In this document: positions 35,441-48,833 of the stretch, piece by piece
How positions within the stretch are numbered: the stretch's first letter is position 1
How the letters are laid out: each line of letters begins with the position of its first letter
Assembly: GCA_003439945.1 (NCBI GenBank)
Contig: QVRM01002157.1
Coordinates: forward strand, 38,501-102,500
Source of the DNA: Dermanyssus gallinae
Taxonomy: Eukaryota > Arthropoda > Arachnida > Mesostigmata > Dermanyssidae
Length of the DNA stretch: 64,000 bases
Direction: 5' to 3'
Notes under the pieces: generated by a model
What the model saw: only the letters and a program-made list of their open reading frames with translations
The model's database searches: none
Told to the model about the DNA's origin: nothing
Translations under genes and position numbers: made by a program

Positions 35441-37124
35441 ATGACAATAAAAACGTAACCAGCAGCGCCAAAGTCAATTATAATAAGTTCACGAGAACAC
35501 TAATATGAATAGGCATCTCATTTTTCGTATTGCTAGTCATTAATTAATAGTAGCAGTAGTACCGCTGAGATCTATGGCAGCACTCAGTCAACACAATCGA
35601 AACGAGTTCAGCGAATCAGTGCATGCATGGATAAATGATTCAATACTCTCTCACTCAGTACTGTACACGTAGAAATAGACTATTATTATTATTATTATTA
35701 TGCTACTACATCACATATAGCCACCTGCCTACACGCTTTCCTACAGTAACAGAGTGCACGTGATACATAGGTCCGCCTGCCCCGCAGAACACGGCTCAAT
35801 GTACTGGAGTCGTCGCAAGCGGGCACCAGGCCCAAGTCTATAATTTAAAAACTTCAATGCAAACAGTTTGATAGGACAACTGGCTAAGAACAAGTGGCCA
35901 AAAACAAGGTACCTCTGGTATTTCTGTATGTAAGGTATTTTTTCTTCCGCACTCCGGAACTTTATATTGTTTTTTTTTTTCGAAGGGATAAAAAAAACAA
36001 GAACATTCCTGAGTCGTATGCATCCATTTTTAATTTTCCCATCCACCCTCTCCTGTCTAGTTTGGTCAGCACGACACAGTGCTTCAACCTGAATTTAACT
36101 TGCTACGAGACTCAGTGTGCAGAGCATCACGGATACTACGTCGAAAAATACAACAATATATATATATATATATATATACATATATTTGATCGAGTTCATT
36201 GCATAGGGATCGCGCGTGTCCACTCTGCGCTAGGTACCTGTTCTCGCCACAATGTTGTGCAAGGGGCACATGGCTCTGGGGTTGTCGGCCGGCACCCTCA
36301 TCAAGGCATCAACACACTACTGGCTTCCTCACGAACGAAGCCTTGTGGTACGTCTACATTCTGTTTGGTTGGAGACGAATGAAAGCTCGTCGCTTTAAGT
36401 CGGTCTGCGACTGGCTACGACGACGACAACTCCTCGTTGACTCGTTCGAGATGGTGACAACTGTTAAGCACCGCGGTTTAACACACACCACTAGCTGGTT
36501 AGCACAGCTGGGTCACATGAGCACACAGCGTCGACACAAGCCACCTCTCTGTCTATATATAGTTATCTCTCTCTCTTTCTCTCTCTCTCTCTCCCTCTAT
36601 ATATATATATATATATATATATCTAACTTACTCTATCTATATCTCTATCTCCCTCTATCAGTGTATGTATCTGACTGTCCGTTCTATCTGTGTGCGAAGA
36701 CCTATGTGAGCTGCACCATCCTACGCAGCAGCAGCAGCAGGAGCCCCAACAACAACCTCAACAGCCCCCTGTTCATTATGGTTTCACCCATTCGAAATAC
36801 GTCTGTGCCTGCAAATAACGAGCAAGCCATACACTGGCTGTAGTAGGCTGCTACGGCGGTAGGCTGCGACGATGAGGACTATGAAGACAACGGCATAACA
36901 TCCTGCCGTAGTGTTGCAGTCAGGGCAGGAGAGTCTCGTGGTGGACAACTCGTGCACTTGTCGCACAAAGCCACCAAGGCGATCCAGATAGAGAGTGGGA
37001 GAGATAGAGTGAAGTATTTTCGAGTGAGCCAGATTCCTACCTTGAGCATTGTGTCTGAAGGCATGTGCCATGTCTCGTGCGCTGCTGCTACCCGGTTCTG
37101 CATTGTCGTTGGTTTCGTTGGCAT

Positions 37125-37222
37125 GGCTGTTATCGTTGTCGTTGATGCGGTTGCTACTACTGTTGTTGTCGTTGTTGTTGTCGTTGTTGTTGTTGTTGTG
37201 ATGGCTATTGTTGTTGTTGTGC
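37125..37222. repeat. (TTG/TCG)n tract
   Basis: TTG with TCG variants and a purer central stretch. Confidence 0.9.
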
Positions 37223-38182
37223 TCTGTCGCCGTTGTCGCCGCCGGCATTGTTATCCTCCTCTCGACCCCTACCTCGAGACGCCGGTCGGCCGGCGAGTTC
37301 AATTCATTGAACCGCCAGCCGTGTGTGTCCGAGCGCGAATGGCTCGCATTCGCTGAACGAAGCGGCCGCGAAGTCCATAAACGCAGCATCTTTCGGAGCT
37401 TGATCTTTAGAAGATTTAGCCCATCGATCGAGTAATGGGCCCAAACCAACGACCCAACAAGACAGACGCAGGGTGACAGAACGACAGAAATCAGAGAGAG
37501 CGCGAGGGGGGTTGGGGGGTTGGGTGGAATTCCGAGCGAACTTCAGAGCAAGCAGGAAGGTGGAGGTACAGAACGCAAGATACAAGTACAGACCATATTG
37601 CCAAATGTCTGTATGCGCTTCAGAATGCAGACTCTCTGAGTGAGCATGCTTTGAATTCGAAGTCGCCGAGAGTTGTGCACGAGAAACATTTCGACGAACA
37701 TTCCTGTGCTGACCGTATGCACCCCCTTCGGCCCATTTCCCCATCATCTAGCCCTGTCTGGTCCGGCCGATAGATACCACACATCATGCAGTTCAACCTG
37801 AGTTCAACCTGTTGCTGGTGCGGCTTCTGTGGTGTTTGCTGTACTCTCCGGGTTTGCAGCGTCTAACGACAACAGCAACAAGGCTAACCTGTTGTTGGCA
37901 GGTTTGAATCTCACCCTGAGCAATTTCACTAACAGTAGTAATGGTAGTGGCGAATTCGTTATCGTAGTGGTAGTAGTACTAGTAGTAATATAAAAAGTGC
38001 ACAGCACACGCCACATGCTTTCTTAGATTAAAAAAAAAGAAAAAACGACTCTTAGCTGACCTCATTCTTGTTGCACTTCTCTGGCTTTTTTAAGTTATCT
38101 AGACAGTTGCCAGTTTGCACTGAAGGCATCGCCTGGGCGCTGGGCGCATCCCCCCTCTCTCTCCCTCTGCCTCTAGCTCAGA

Positions 38183-38497
38183 ATGTTTGAAGGTTCATGC
38201 CGCGATGCGCCTTTGCGCCGTGCCCACCTATCGCGGTTTGCTCCACCTCGCAAAGGAATGTGCAGTGCCATTGTGTTGGGGTGCATGCACCATACGTTTG
38301 TTGCTGAGTGCCTCCTCGGTGCTGGGGTCGACGGAACCGGGACAGGTGGAAATTTGGCCTGGCTGGCTGCCTGCAATCGCCCACCCGCCCGGATCTATGG
38401 AGGAATGTGGTGTTCGTTTGCGACGCCACTGTCAGCGTGCCTGGCGTTTGACAGCGACGAGTCAGACTCATGTGCAAAAACTCACGCACATATGTAG
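38183..38497 (+). other. Unclassified 104-codon open frame
   Basis: An ATG-initiated frame of non-repetitive composition, preceded by a CT-rich run and CTAGCTCAG, an acceptor-like sequence. The other plus frame from 38187 and a minus frame across the same segment are also open, so low stop density rather than coding may explain it. I recognise no domain, and it does not resemble a cyclin D exon 4. Confidence 0.15.
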
Positions 38498-38730
38498 ATA
38501 GGTATACAATATCGAAGCTTTGGGCAAAGTTCATTACGGGAAGATAGAGTGCCTAGGAATATATCCACATGCCCTTTAAATCTCTATTTCTTTTTCCCCT
38601 CCTTCTCTCTCTCAGAAGGTGTAATTTCTGTTTTCCTTTTTCTTTTTCTTGGTCTTCTTTTTCTGCTGCTAACTCAAGATTTCTCAATAAGCTGGCTGGA
38701 GTTGTAAGCGTAACGGGCTCTTTTGTTGTT

Positions 38731-38739
38731 ATTATTATT

Positions 38740-38786
<47 letters not shown>
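38731..38786. repeat. (TTA)n array
   Basis: Nearly pure ATT/TTA repeat of about 55 bp. Confidence 0.93.
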
Positions 38787-39186
38787 GGGACGAATCGAGG
38801 ATCCGGTAACAGCTGAATCGACAGATATGTTCAGTCATCCATAGCGCGCGCACAGAGGAGACGGAAGGACCGAACAGCCGAAGCGACCGAACGGCTGGGT
38901 GGCATTAGCCACCAAGCCGAGCGTATTTTCCGTTCCGAGGCTCGACCTTCAGTCGACCTCTGGCCGACTGTTTCGCCGCCCGTGTATCCGGTGTACTGCG
39001 ATGTACGTACATGTTGATGATAATGATGATGATGATGATGATGATGTATCCAGATAGATCGTTAGGTAGGATGCTAGGTCGGTCTACGCAGATATGGGGA
39101 CATATGTACTTCTGTATCCTGTATGGCTAGCTATTTGAGCGTGTGTCTGTGTGTGTTGGTAGCATGCTGGCATGCATAAGAGGCAG

Positions 39187-39362
39187 GTTGTTGTTGTTGC
39201 CGTTGTTGTTAGTGTTGTCGTTATACCTGTCATGTTCTTTGCTTTAAAAGTTGGTGCTGTTGTTGTTGTCGTCCATGTAGGACCTGTTGTTGTCACTGAT
39301 GTTGCTTGTATTGTTGCTGATGCCATTGTTGTTGTTGCTGTTATCGCCGTCGTCGTTGTTCA
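39187..39362. repeat. TTG-rich imperfect tract
   Basis: Alternating TTG repeats and more complex sequence, poly-Val in one plus frame. Confidence 0.8.
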
Positions 39363-40296
39363 TGCCGGCTACGGTTTGAACTCTCGCGTTGAGTTGGTGC
39401 TAGCGGTAGGAGCAGTTCCACCCAACGTGAGACCAGCTCCTGGACGGGTTGCCAGTCTTACTGTCTCACCGTGTGGCTGAAGGACACCAACCACAACAAC
39501 TCTCGGGGGTGCGTGCGTGCCCGCGCGGCCAACGCAAACGAACAAGCTCAGCTAGTGAGACGTGTACTGGAATCGCGTTGGTCGGTGTACGTTAGATACG
39601 TTGCCGTATTTGACGCTACACTGCACTCGAAGTCAGCCGGTAGCCGGAGCAGCAGCAGCAGCAACGGCAACGGGCAACAATCACGGCAACAACAACAACG
39701 ACGACGACAACAAATGGAAACGAAGCGGCGAAACGCCGCCGATCACCAATCACCAACAGCAGCAACAACAGCTATAGCAGTAGAAGACGACGACACCACA
39801 TGACGTATTATCAAGTGGCTACTCTATGTATGATCAGCATGTGTACACGACAAAAGTCAACCCCACCCCCCCCGGCATGCGGCTCGCCGCTGGGACAGGT
39901 GATGAATCTGAGATGAGAGCTTCATGGCTTTGTTGTTGTAGTAGGTGTTCCCCTTCATTGGCCGCGCAAGGGTTGCGGCGGCGAAGTCGGTTGGGACGTC
40001 CGACCAGAAGGGGATTAGGGCAGTGGGGAAAGGGGTTGGGGGTTGGGGAAGGGAGGGGTTGGGGGTTCAGCACGGGCTCCAGACGCAGGTCAGCACCAAA
40101 GGTTGCTTAGGTAAGGCGAGGTGAGACGAGCAGGGTCGTTGTCATCGTCGTTGACGTTGATTTCACCCGACGGACTTCACCGAGGACCCGTGAACGCTGC
40201 GGCGGTTGGCGTTTTTGCGGCTGTTAGGAACGGAAGGGCCACACACGCAAATGTACACCTTGACTCGGAAATGACCCCGTACGCATGGACGGCCTT

Positions 40297-40435
40297 GTTG
40301 TTATTGGTATTGTTGTCGTCGTTGTTATTGTTGTTGTTGTTGTTGTTGTCCTCGTCGTTATTGTTGTTGTCAACGTTGCTATAGTCATCATAGTCGTCAT
40401 CATCATCATTGTTGTTGTTAAGCCGTTGGCGTTTC
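40297..40435. repeat. (TTG)n tract with (ATC)n extension
   Basis: TTG repeats followed by TCATCATCATC-type sequence. Confidence 0.88.
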
Positions 40436-41875
40436 CAATGTTCTCTAGTCGGCTGTGTAGATATGTACGTGTACAGCACATGACACGACAGAGATGATGG
40501 AGAAGACATGCGCACCAGTGCACAACAATCTCGACCCGTGCACAACGCACACAACGGCGTCCTGCGTATGTTCCTGCTCCTGCTGCTGTGCTATCATGGA
40601 AAACTATCAGCTCCGCCGTACCCACTCTGTTGCGGTGCGTTTCCGTTGCCATTGCCGTTGTTGTTGCTGCTGCTGCCGTTGTTGTTGTTGTTGCTGCCGT
40701 CGCTTTTGTCGTCGAAGACCGTTTGTGAGTTTTCGTCGGGGCCGTCGAGGTGGTTTCCGGGCCACGGGCCGTTGGACTTCAACGGCGTACTTGTCGTTGG
40801 CGACCCCGGTGCAGCCGCCGCAGCCGCCGACGTCAGATCCTGGGCCCGCTTGGTCTGAGCCGCGGCTACAACCAGCTTTTTCTTGTCCTACTACTAAAAT
40901 CTCCTACAACTACGACTACTACTAGTACTACGGCCTACTACTACTAATGTAGTACTACAAGGCCGACACCAACGACGACTGATACGGCCCGCCCGGACAC
41001 TTCTGTTGCTGCTAATGCTGGTGCTGACGACGTATGGTCGGTGTGTCTGTCCCGGAATCCATATGGTGTTTGCTGTGTGTAGCCATTGTGTTAGCCGGCC
41101 TGTTCGTCATTAGCTTCGTAATCTTAGCTGTGGTAGTGAGTCAGTTGTCCGTCTCCGTCGCCGTCATCGGTTTCATGCCCCTGCTTCTAGTTCTTTGCGT
41201 CTGTCCTCCTTCTTCAAGTCGTCGTCGTCGTCTTCCCTGCTGCGCGCTCTTCATCATCTCTCTGTCTCTCATCTCCTCATTGGCTCGTTCGCTCTTTCTT
41301 GAGTTCTGCTTCTGCTTCGTTGTGCGCTCTTAGTTCTCTCACAACTAAATACATCGTCTTCGTCTTATAATTACTAGTAAGCCTGTCTGTATTCGTCTAT
41401 CGAATTGCTTGTTGAATGGCTGGCAGGTCCGTCGACACGCCAAGCCACAGGCGAGCAAGTGTCTCTCTATGTATATCTGCCAGCCTGTGGGTCGGTCGGT
41501 CGGTCGGTTGAACGGTCGGTCTCTCTGTCTGTCTATGGGTCTGTGTCGACCTGTTACAGTTTTCAACAGTTGCGTTCGGCGGTAGTGCGGGCGGCGCGCT
41601 CGAGCAACAACGATCGACAGGGTCCGGGGGTTCTTCATCCCCCCTTTCTCTCTGTCTCTCTCTCTCTCTCGTTGTCCGTTGTTAAATGACCACCAGAACG
41701 ACAAGCGCAGCGCAGGTAATGTTGTTGCTGCTGCTGCTGCTGTTTGTCGTGAAGGCGGGGGTAGTGGAGGCGGCCTGCGGCGGCGGCAGCCTGAGGCAGG
41801 GACAGCGAGCGAACTCTACGCGTCGAGTTCCCTATTTCCTGTCCCCTTTTTCTACTAGTACCACTGCTACTACAG

Positions 41876-42052
41876 CTGTTGTTGCTGACGGTACCGTTGT
41901 TGTTGTCGTTGTTGTTGCTGACGGTGCCGTTGTTGTCGTTGTTGTTGCTGACGGTGCCGTTGTTGTCGTTGTTGTTGTTGTTGTTGCTGACGGTGCCGTT
42001 GTTGTCATTGTTGTTGTTGTTGTTGTTGTTGCTGACAGTGCCGTTGTTGATC
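41876..42052. repeat. Higher-order minisatellite built on TTG repeats
   Basis: GCTGACGGTGCCGTTGTTGT recurs about five times (with one ACAGTGCC variant), separated by TTG runs of differing length. All spacings keep frame, so the plus strand reads ADGAV followed by Val runs. Confidence 0.92.
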
Positions 42053-43569
42053 GCAACGGTGGTCGAGAGTTACCCCCGGTTCTGCCCGGTTCTTTTCGGT
42101 TCACCCTCCGGGCGGATCGGCGACACGTTGATTGTCGGTTGCTGCTGTCGCGACGGTTGCTGCGTGGCCGATGAACGCTGGACGGCCACGCCATCAACCG
42201 CAGAGGCGGCGGTGGCAACGGAGGCATTCGTGCGTTACGAGCACCAAGAGTACTCAGAGACTGAACGATCGGCGGCATCGGAATAATCGAGCAACGCCAT
42301 GGCGCCACGTCGACGTAAGCCAGCGTCGGCTTCAGGCTCAGCTGTTTTGCGCTCACTGGTGTTTTGGCGTCGTTCGACGTTCGAAGTTCGAAGCAGTCCG
42401 ATGTCCAAACTCTGATGTCCGATGTCTAAAGTCCTTGTCCTCATTGTTTTCGTCGGCGTCGTCGTCGACGTCGCCGTCATGGTAGACGTCCTGACGGCCG
42501 TTTTTACCGATCTCTCGTCGACGACTCCACGTCATGGACGCGTCACCGTCGCGCCTCGTCGGTATAGGGAGTCGGACGACAAGAAAGAACGAACAGAAAC
42601 CGACCGCGGGGGAGACCGATAGGAGACAACAAACAGATATATAGGAAGAGACAGTGTGGTCGCGCTGGCCGGGGGGACGGCACGGGAGAACGGGTGATTG
42701 TAGGCGGGACACAGACAGATTGTCATTGGCCCACATACGACGGGTGGGCGCGCGAGGAACAGATCGTCGAGAGAAAGAACCGTTAGCGTTTGATTTACGC
42801 GCGGCGATCACGCGTGGTTACGTCTATACTGATGCTGGTGGTGCTGCAGCCATTTCGTCAGGTACTACTACTACTACTACTACTACTACGAGAACTTCTA
42901 CTTCTACTTCTACAATTGCTATTACTATTACTACGACTAGTTCGTCGACTACGCGCGTAGACTCAGTTATGACTGAACTGCCAGTATCACTCGTTTTGCT
43001 ACACCTACATCATCACCTTCATCGTCATCAACATCAGCATCATCATCGACATCAGAAACATCGTCAACAACAACGACAACAACAACACCACCACGCCAGG
43101 CTATACGGTCCAACGTCCAAGACTGCCAGGCAAGCAGGCATTCCCTAACGTGTAACGCTTAACGTTCTTACGGTCAGCCAGCGTTTTTAGCCAGCCCTGC
43201 TATGTCACTGTTCCTGCTGTTGTTGTTGTTGCTGCTGCTGCTGCTGTATCCGCACCCAGCCCACCCGAACTGTACGTCCTGTAGCCATATGAGTGTCGGA
43301 ATGATTGGACAGACAGCTCTGCTTGTTCATTCATTCGTTCATTCATTCATTCATTTATTTACTCAATCTTCTCATCCATCTATCCATCCATCCATTCATC
43401 CGTCCGTCCATTCACTCAGTGTCAGCCAGTCAATTCTGCTGCTCATTTCGTCGTCATTTCGACGGCTACGGATGACTGCCACAGCGCAAACGGTGCCGGT
43501 GGAGGCGACGACGTTTCGTGCAACTCGTTGAAATGGAAGAACAGCGAACAACATGAGCGCGTGCTATAT

Positions 43570-43644
43570 TCATATATATATATATATTTATATATATATA
43601 TATATTCATATATATATATATATTCATATATATATATATATATA

Positions 43645-43722
<78 letters not shown>
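43570..43722. repeat. Compound (TA)n array with TTCATA interruptions
   Basis: TA repeats punctuated by TTCATA four to five times at intervals of roughly 20-45 bp. Confidence 0.93.
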
Positions 43723-43725
<3 letters not shown>

Positions 43726-43914
43726 CTGTAAGTGTATATGTATTTATGGATAAAGAGATAGAGTAACAGCAAGAGCAGCAATGATGAGCTACGTCAGCGT
43801 TCATTCTGTGGTCTCGCGTAGTGGTCGTCGACCGTGGTTCTCGCTGCCGGGTTTGGGTCACGCACGGTCGCGATCGCACCGATCTGTCTCTACGGTGAAA
43901 CAACGACAGCGGTA

Positions 43915-44018
43915 ACAACAACAACAATAACGACAACAACAACAACGGCAGCAACAATAACAACAATAACGACAACAACAACAACAACAACATCAATAAC
44001 AACAATAACAACGACATA
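43915..44018. repeat. (CAA)n tract adjacent to SINE A
   Basis: CAA with AATAAC and ACGACA variants, ending at the SINE target-site duplication. Confidence 0.9.
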
Positions 44019-44031
44019 GGTGTCGCTTACT

Positions 44032-44209
44032 GTCGAGCCCGGTGGCGTAGCGGCTTAAGTCTGCGTCTCGCAACCGGAGGAGACACATAGGTGCGCGGGT
44101 TCGAGCCCCACCGTTGCACATTTATATTTATGGGGGTCCGTCTATGAGGCAATGTGAAAAACAGTGGACGTTAAATCTTGGCTGAGGGTCAGCCCGAAAA
44201 CTTTACTTT
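44032..44209 (+). mobile_element. SINE family A, full-length copy with perfect target-site duplication
   Basis: Begins GTCGAGCCCGGTGGCGTAGC (A box TGGCGTAGCGG), B box GGGTTCGAGCCCC, then the family tail GGGGTCCGTCTATGAGGC, GGACGTTAAATCTTGGCTGA and CAGCCCGAAAACTTTACTTT. AGGTGTCGCTTACT occurs at both 44018-44031 and 44210-44223, a perfect 14-bp target-site duplication just beyond an (AAC)n tract. This is the best-preserved copy in the window and suggests a fairly recent insertion. Confidence 0.9.
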
Positions 44210-44895
44210 AGGTGTCGCTTACTAACATAACTGGAAAACGAGGCTACGTGCATGATGCCACTGCCGACCTGCCGGCGACGACGACGACATAGAGTACAAG
44301 CAGATGATGGCGAGAGGAAAAATCGGCGAGTCACACGTTCTTCTACGACTGGCCTGGTTCTCCTGCCCGGAGGAATTGCCAGGAGGAGTTGTTTCGCCAG
44401 GGGTCGCGGAAAGAAGACGCATCCGCGTCAGAATTGTCGTCGCTGTCTGGACTCTGTGTTTTTGAACGTGGCGACTGCCACCACTGATAGTGGTGACGAA
44501 AAACTTGAAATGTTTGCGAGACGTGTCAAAGTATTTAGAACTTGGGTATGGCGTAAGCATCTCTCCGCGCATTGATTCGTGTCTTCATGCCGGCGTACGC
44601 CACGAAGCATGTTGCCTAGACTTCCAGATATGTGCTATGTTTGCTGTATGTGAGGGCCACCATCTTGAAGTAGTTCTCAACTCCGCAATTTAAATGGCTA
44701 AAATATTTGATGTTTTGACTATGTATGATTTCGGTTTGCGTGGGCACCATTCTTATCGTAGCTTTGATCGAACCGTTGCTAACTCTTTAGGTCCGGTTTC
44801 CATGCTGCGCTCGAGCGCATTTCTCTTAAGTGGAACCCAAAGATCCTGGTTATAGATTTATATATTAAATATGTATATTTGTGCATATATGTATA

Positions 44896-44901
<6 letters not shown>

Positions 44902-44943
<42 letters not shown>

Positions 44944-45214
44944 TATATATATGTGTATTCATAGTCGGTTGGACAAAAAGTTCTATGTGTATTGTGGATA
45001 TTCACCACTGTAGTAATTAGTGCATGTTTAACATGTATCATGTTCCAAGTGTGCCGTATGCACTGTTGGGTGGACTATGCAATTACGGACCAATTTTGTC
45101 ACGCATCGATCATGCAGCGACATTTCATTGCGTGCGACAATAATACCTTTTAGCGCAGGCCTCGCTTTGTCTGTGCGCGAAGGCAAAAAGAACCCTCGGG
45201 TCCAGATGTCGATA

Positions 45215-45247
<33 letters not shown>
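44902..45247. repeat. Two (TA)n islands
   Basis: TA arrays at 44902-44940 and 45212-45247. Confidence 0.9.
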
Positions 45248-45248
<1 letters not shown>

Positions 45249-45429
45249 TACTTGTCGGTCCCGTATTACTCTACCGATTACGCCTGATCTACTTATTGAG
45301 TCTAGCTGACTTGGCAGGCGAGACAATTTTAATCGTCGTTAGTATTGGTTTCCTCGTATCCGCATTGATCGGAAAGCGAAACAGATGTTACGCGTCTGGA
45401 ACGCAATCTCTTCGCACATATGTGTTGTT

Positions 45430-45460
<31 letters not shown>

Positions 45461-46124
45461 CTGTTGTTGTTGTTTTATTTCTTGTTGTTCTCGCTTTACT
45501 GCTGTTGCGTAGAATCGTGTATGCGGATTTGCGGATTGGCCTTTACCTTTGTATTTGCCCCACGTGTCTACCACACAGTTTTCTCCGTAGCTCCTCACTC
45601 CTCCGCCAGAGACCCTCTTAGTGTCGAGCGCAATCTGCTGGCAGTCTTTGGTGGACGCGACACCATCAACCATCGACCATCAATCGTCGATCGACTGGTT
45701 CGGCTGTATACGAAAATGACGCTGATGGACAATGCCGGCGCCCCGGCGTTTTTCTTACCCCCCCCCGGTCATTAATTGAATGGTCGAAACACCAGGTGCT
45801 GTTAGCCTGGTGTGTTTACCAACGCTAGCTAACTATTCAAAAGTCGAGGTAAAATGTGTTGTTGGGGTGGTAAGGTTGCCACCATTCGCGCGAACAGCTG
45901 TTGCTGCTATTGCTATGATTAGTATCATGATGATGATGGTGATGATTATTGCTGTTACCCCCATTGCCAAATGCGTTGTGTCGCCGCAGAAAATCGCCGA
46001 CATTCGTTTCAGCGGCTGCGAAGGGGCGAAACACAGGCAGGACGCATTTGGGGTAATGCGGCGACGCAGGCCTCGCTGATGGCACCAGTGCAGCTGGCGC
46101 AGAAGGGCCGGCTGTCGTCGTTTC

Positions 46125-46570
46125 TGGTGTTGTTGCTGCTCTTGTTGTTGTTGCTGTTGTTGTCGTCATTGTTGTTGTCGTCGTCTTTATGATCGTTGTT
46201 GTTGCTGTTGCTGTTGTTGTCGTCTTCATGATCGTTGTTGTTGCTGTTTCTGTTGTTGTCGTCTTCATGATTGTTGTTGTTGCTGTTGTTGTCGTCATTG
46301 TTGCTGTTGTTGTCGTCTTCATGATCGTTGTTGTTGTTGCTGCCGTTGTGGTCGTCGTCGTCGTCGTTGTCGCTGTTGCTGTAATTACTGTCATTGTTGT
46401 TGTTGTTGTAATTGCTGTCGTTGTTCTTGTGATTGTTGTTGTTGTTGCTGTTGCCGCCATTGTTGCGGTTGTTGTTGCCGTCATTGTTGTGGTTGTTGTT
46501 GTTGTTGCCGTCATTGTTGTGGCTGCTGTCGTTGTCGTTGTTGTCGCTGTTGTTGTTGTTGTTGGCGTTA
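46125..46570. repeat. (TTG)n region with 50-bp-scale higher-order repeats
   Basis: About 445 bp of TTG-type sequence. Within 46178-46350 the phrase TTCATGATCGTTGTTGTTG (with TTTATG and GATTG variants) recurs about every 50 bp, and within 46440-46530 a CCGTCATTGTTGTGG unit recurs. Confidence 0.92.
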
Positions 46571-47578
46571 GCGACGTTGTTGGTGTTCGCCAATTCGGTC
46601 ATGAACACAACGGCGACACTGACAACGAGTGTTAGGCGACATTGCAATGCGAATTTCGCCGCGCACAGAAGACAGCAAAAGCCGACACCGACTCGATTCG
46701 TCAGTTCGTTTGTCCCTTCGTCCGTGCGCGCGTCGACCAGCTGACGTCGCCCAGCCAAGCCAACACACAGACAACAGCAGCATTAGCAACCGGTACCGGC
46801 ACCGTCTCAGCACCAGCTGCCGTCGTCATCGCCGTCGTCTGGCTACGCGAGCGATGCCAGCTGCGCGATTTTCGCTGCTCTGGTGTCAGCGGCCTGTTGG
46901 ATTTGAAGCCAGCCAGCCAACAGCTCGACAACTTCTCTCTATGCTCGCGCTCTCTATCTATCTATCTATCTATCCATCTCTCTCTCTATCTCGCCTGCTC
47001 GCTCAATCGCTGTCCTCTTGCGCATGGCGTTTCTGGTCCCTGCTAGTGGTCTGCTCATGGTTTGTTCGCGCTCGGCGTCGACCTCGTCGCGTTTTCCTTG
47101 TGTCCTCAAACTGTCCCTCAGGGGGATGACCCCCTTGGTCACCTATTGAACTAGTCGACTTGACTTGACCACCACCATCTCAGTGGCCACCGCCGTCGTG
47201 GCCACTGCCTCTCAACTGTCGACGACGACGACGACGACGCCTGTATATCTAGCCGGTATCTGCTGTTCTGCATACGGTCAAACGACCACAAACAAGGAAA
47301 ATGGTCGGACAACAACCTTGGAATAAGGGGCAACAGAAGCAGCCGCAGCAGCAGCAACATCAGTTGTAGTAGCAATAAATAGTAGCCCATTGGGGGGCCA
47401 TCGCTATCTGTTAGCAGAAGCAGAAGCAACGCAGTAGAAGTATTGTAGCTCTAGGCGGCCGGACAATGTGGCGGAGATGGCCTGCAACGTACGGACTGCC
47501 ACTGTAGGTCGTCGCGTGTTTGATCCCAACATGAAGCACAAAGGGGGCAACACACCAGAGGCTAAGTCATTCCTGTTG

Positions 47579-47579
<1 letters not shown>

Positions 47580-47637
<58 letters not shown>

Positions 47638-47643
47638 ATATAT
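47580..47643. repeat. (TA)n island
   Basis: TA array of about 64 bp with one TTA interruption. Confidence 0.93.
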
Positions 47644-48392
47644 CCCTGGTATATTTATAATACACACGAAGCGCTACCAGCTAACGAGCAGTCGATCTCA
47701 CACACACAGCTTCTGTTGTCCTGCTCAATGTGGAGACGTCATCTCCACGCTATTCTAGTTGACGCCTCGATGCCCCCTCCCCCCCCCCCCTCCTATTGCA
47801 GCTGATATTACTGTTTGCAGGCGTAATAGTAGTAGTAGTAGCTTTAATAGAAATCGTCGTCGTTGTCGTCGTATTACCGTTTAGGTCAAGGCTCGTTGAA
47901 CGTAGCCGATTGGTTGAATTGGTGAATGAATGATGCACATATGCACGAATTGATAGAGGTGATGATGGATCAATGGATGATGCCGGCGCGTCTCGATGTC
48001 GGATCTCGGTGCGATCGACGATCTCGGCCAGCGCCAACGAGCTAAAGCTAGATAGCTAGATAAATACCATGAAGCTATAGATAGATGTATGGGTGGACAG
48101 ACCATATGGGACAGACCATGATGACCTAACGTGATGATATAAAGTGGCTATGACCCCGAACCGTGGCAGTAGTACTGTGTCGCTGTGCAGATCAATGAAG
48201 AAGTGTGTTGTCGTCGAAGTTGGTCGTTGGTTGCGACGGATATCGGCCAATAATGCCAACATAACGACTTTCTACACGAGACTAACGAGTGCGCGTGTGG
48301 CTGTGACGTGTGTACGTTCTCCCAGTCCTCACCGGCGGGACCTTCTAGGGGCCACGGCCGCCACATGGACATCGTGTGGGACTAGATTAGGG

Positions 48393-48396
<4 letters not shown>

Positions 48397-48423
<27 letters not shown>

Positions 48424-48833
48424 GCGACAGATCGAGAGAGAGAGAACGATATTTGACTTTGTTCAGCTGAGTTCACGCAGGTATTAACAAATGTCATGCT
48501 GATGAAGGATGATAGTGGTGGTGGTGGTGGTGGCGGTGTGGATGTGTCAAAGCAAAACAAGTGGATTATGGACTATATAGTTCGTTCGACCAATCGATCA
48601 ATCAATTTCCTGATTAATCTATCACCGAGCTCGCAAAGGGTGTTTGGTTGTGAGGAGACACGACTGCACTGATGGATACTGACTGATCGACCTCCTCGCT
48701 CGTCGGGAGCGGCAGGACTTTTTGTCGTCGCCTATGGCGCCGACGATTCGACAGCAATGCCTGATCACCCGCCACGTGTGATACACATGGGATAAATAAA
48801 TCAATATATATATATATATATATAATATATATA
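48397..48833. repeat. Two (TA)n islands
   Basis: TA arrays at 48397-48422 and 48803-48833. Confidence 0.9.

Noticed and set aside
37240..37356. Candidate cyclin exon 4 (VQFIEPPAV)
   Set aside because: A stop follows within 15 codons and the rest of the conserved helix is absent.
42000..43150. Thr/His/Gln-rich plus-strand frames
   Set aside because: Mostly derived from ACT and CAT/CAA microsatellites, with no domain visible.
46009..46758. Asn/Asp-rich 249-codon minus-strand frame
   Set aside because: Produced by the TTG/GTC tract; low complexity in all frames.
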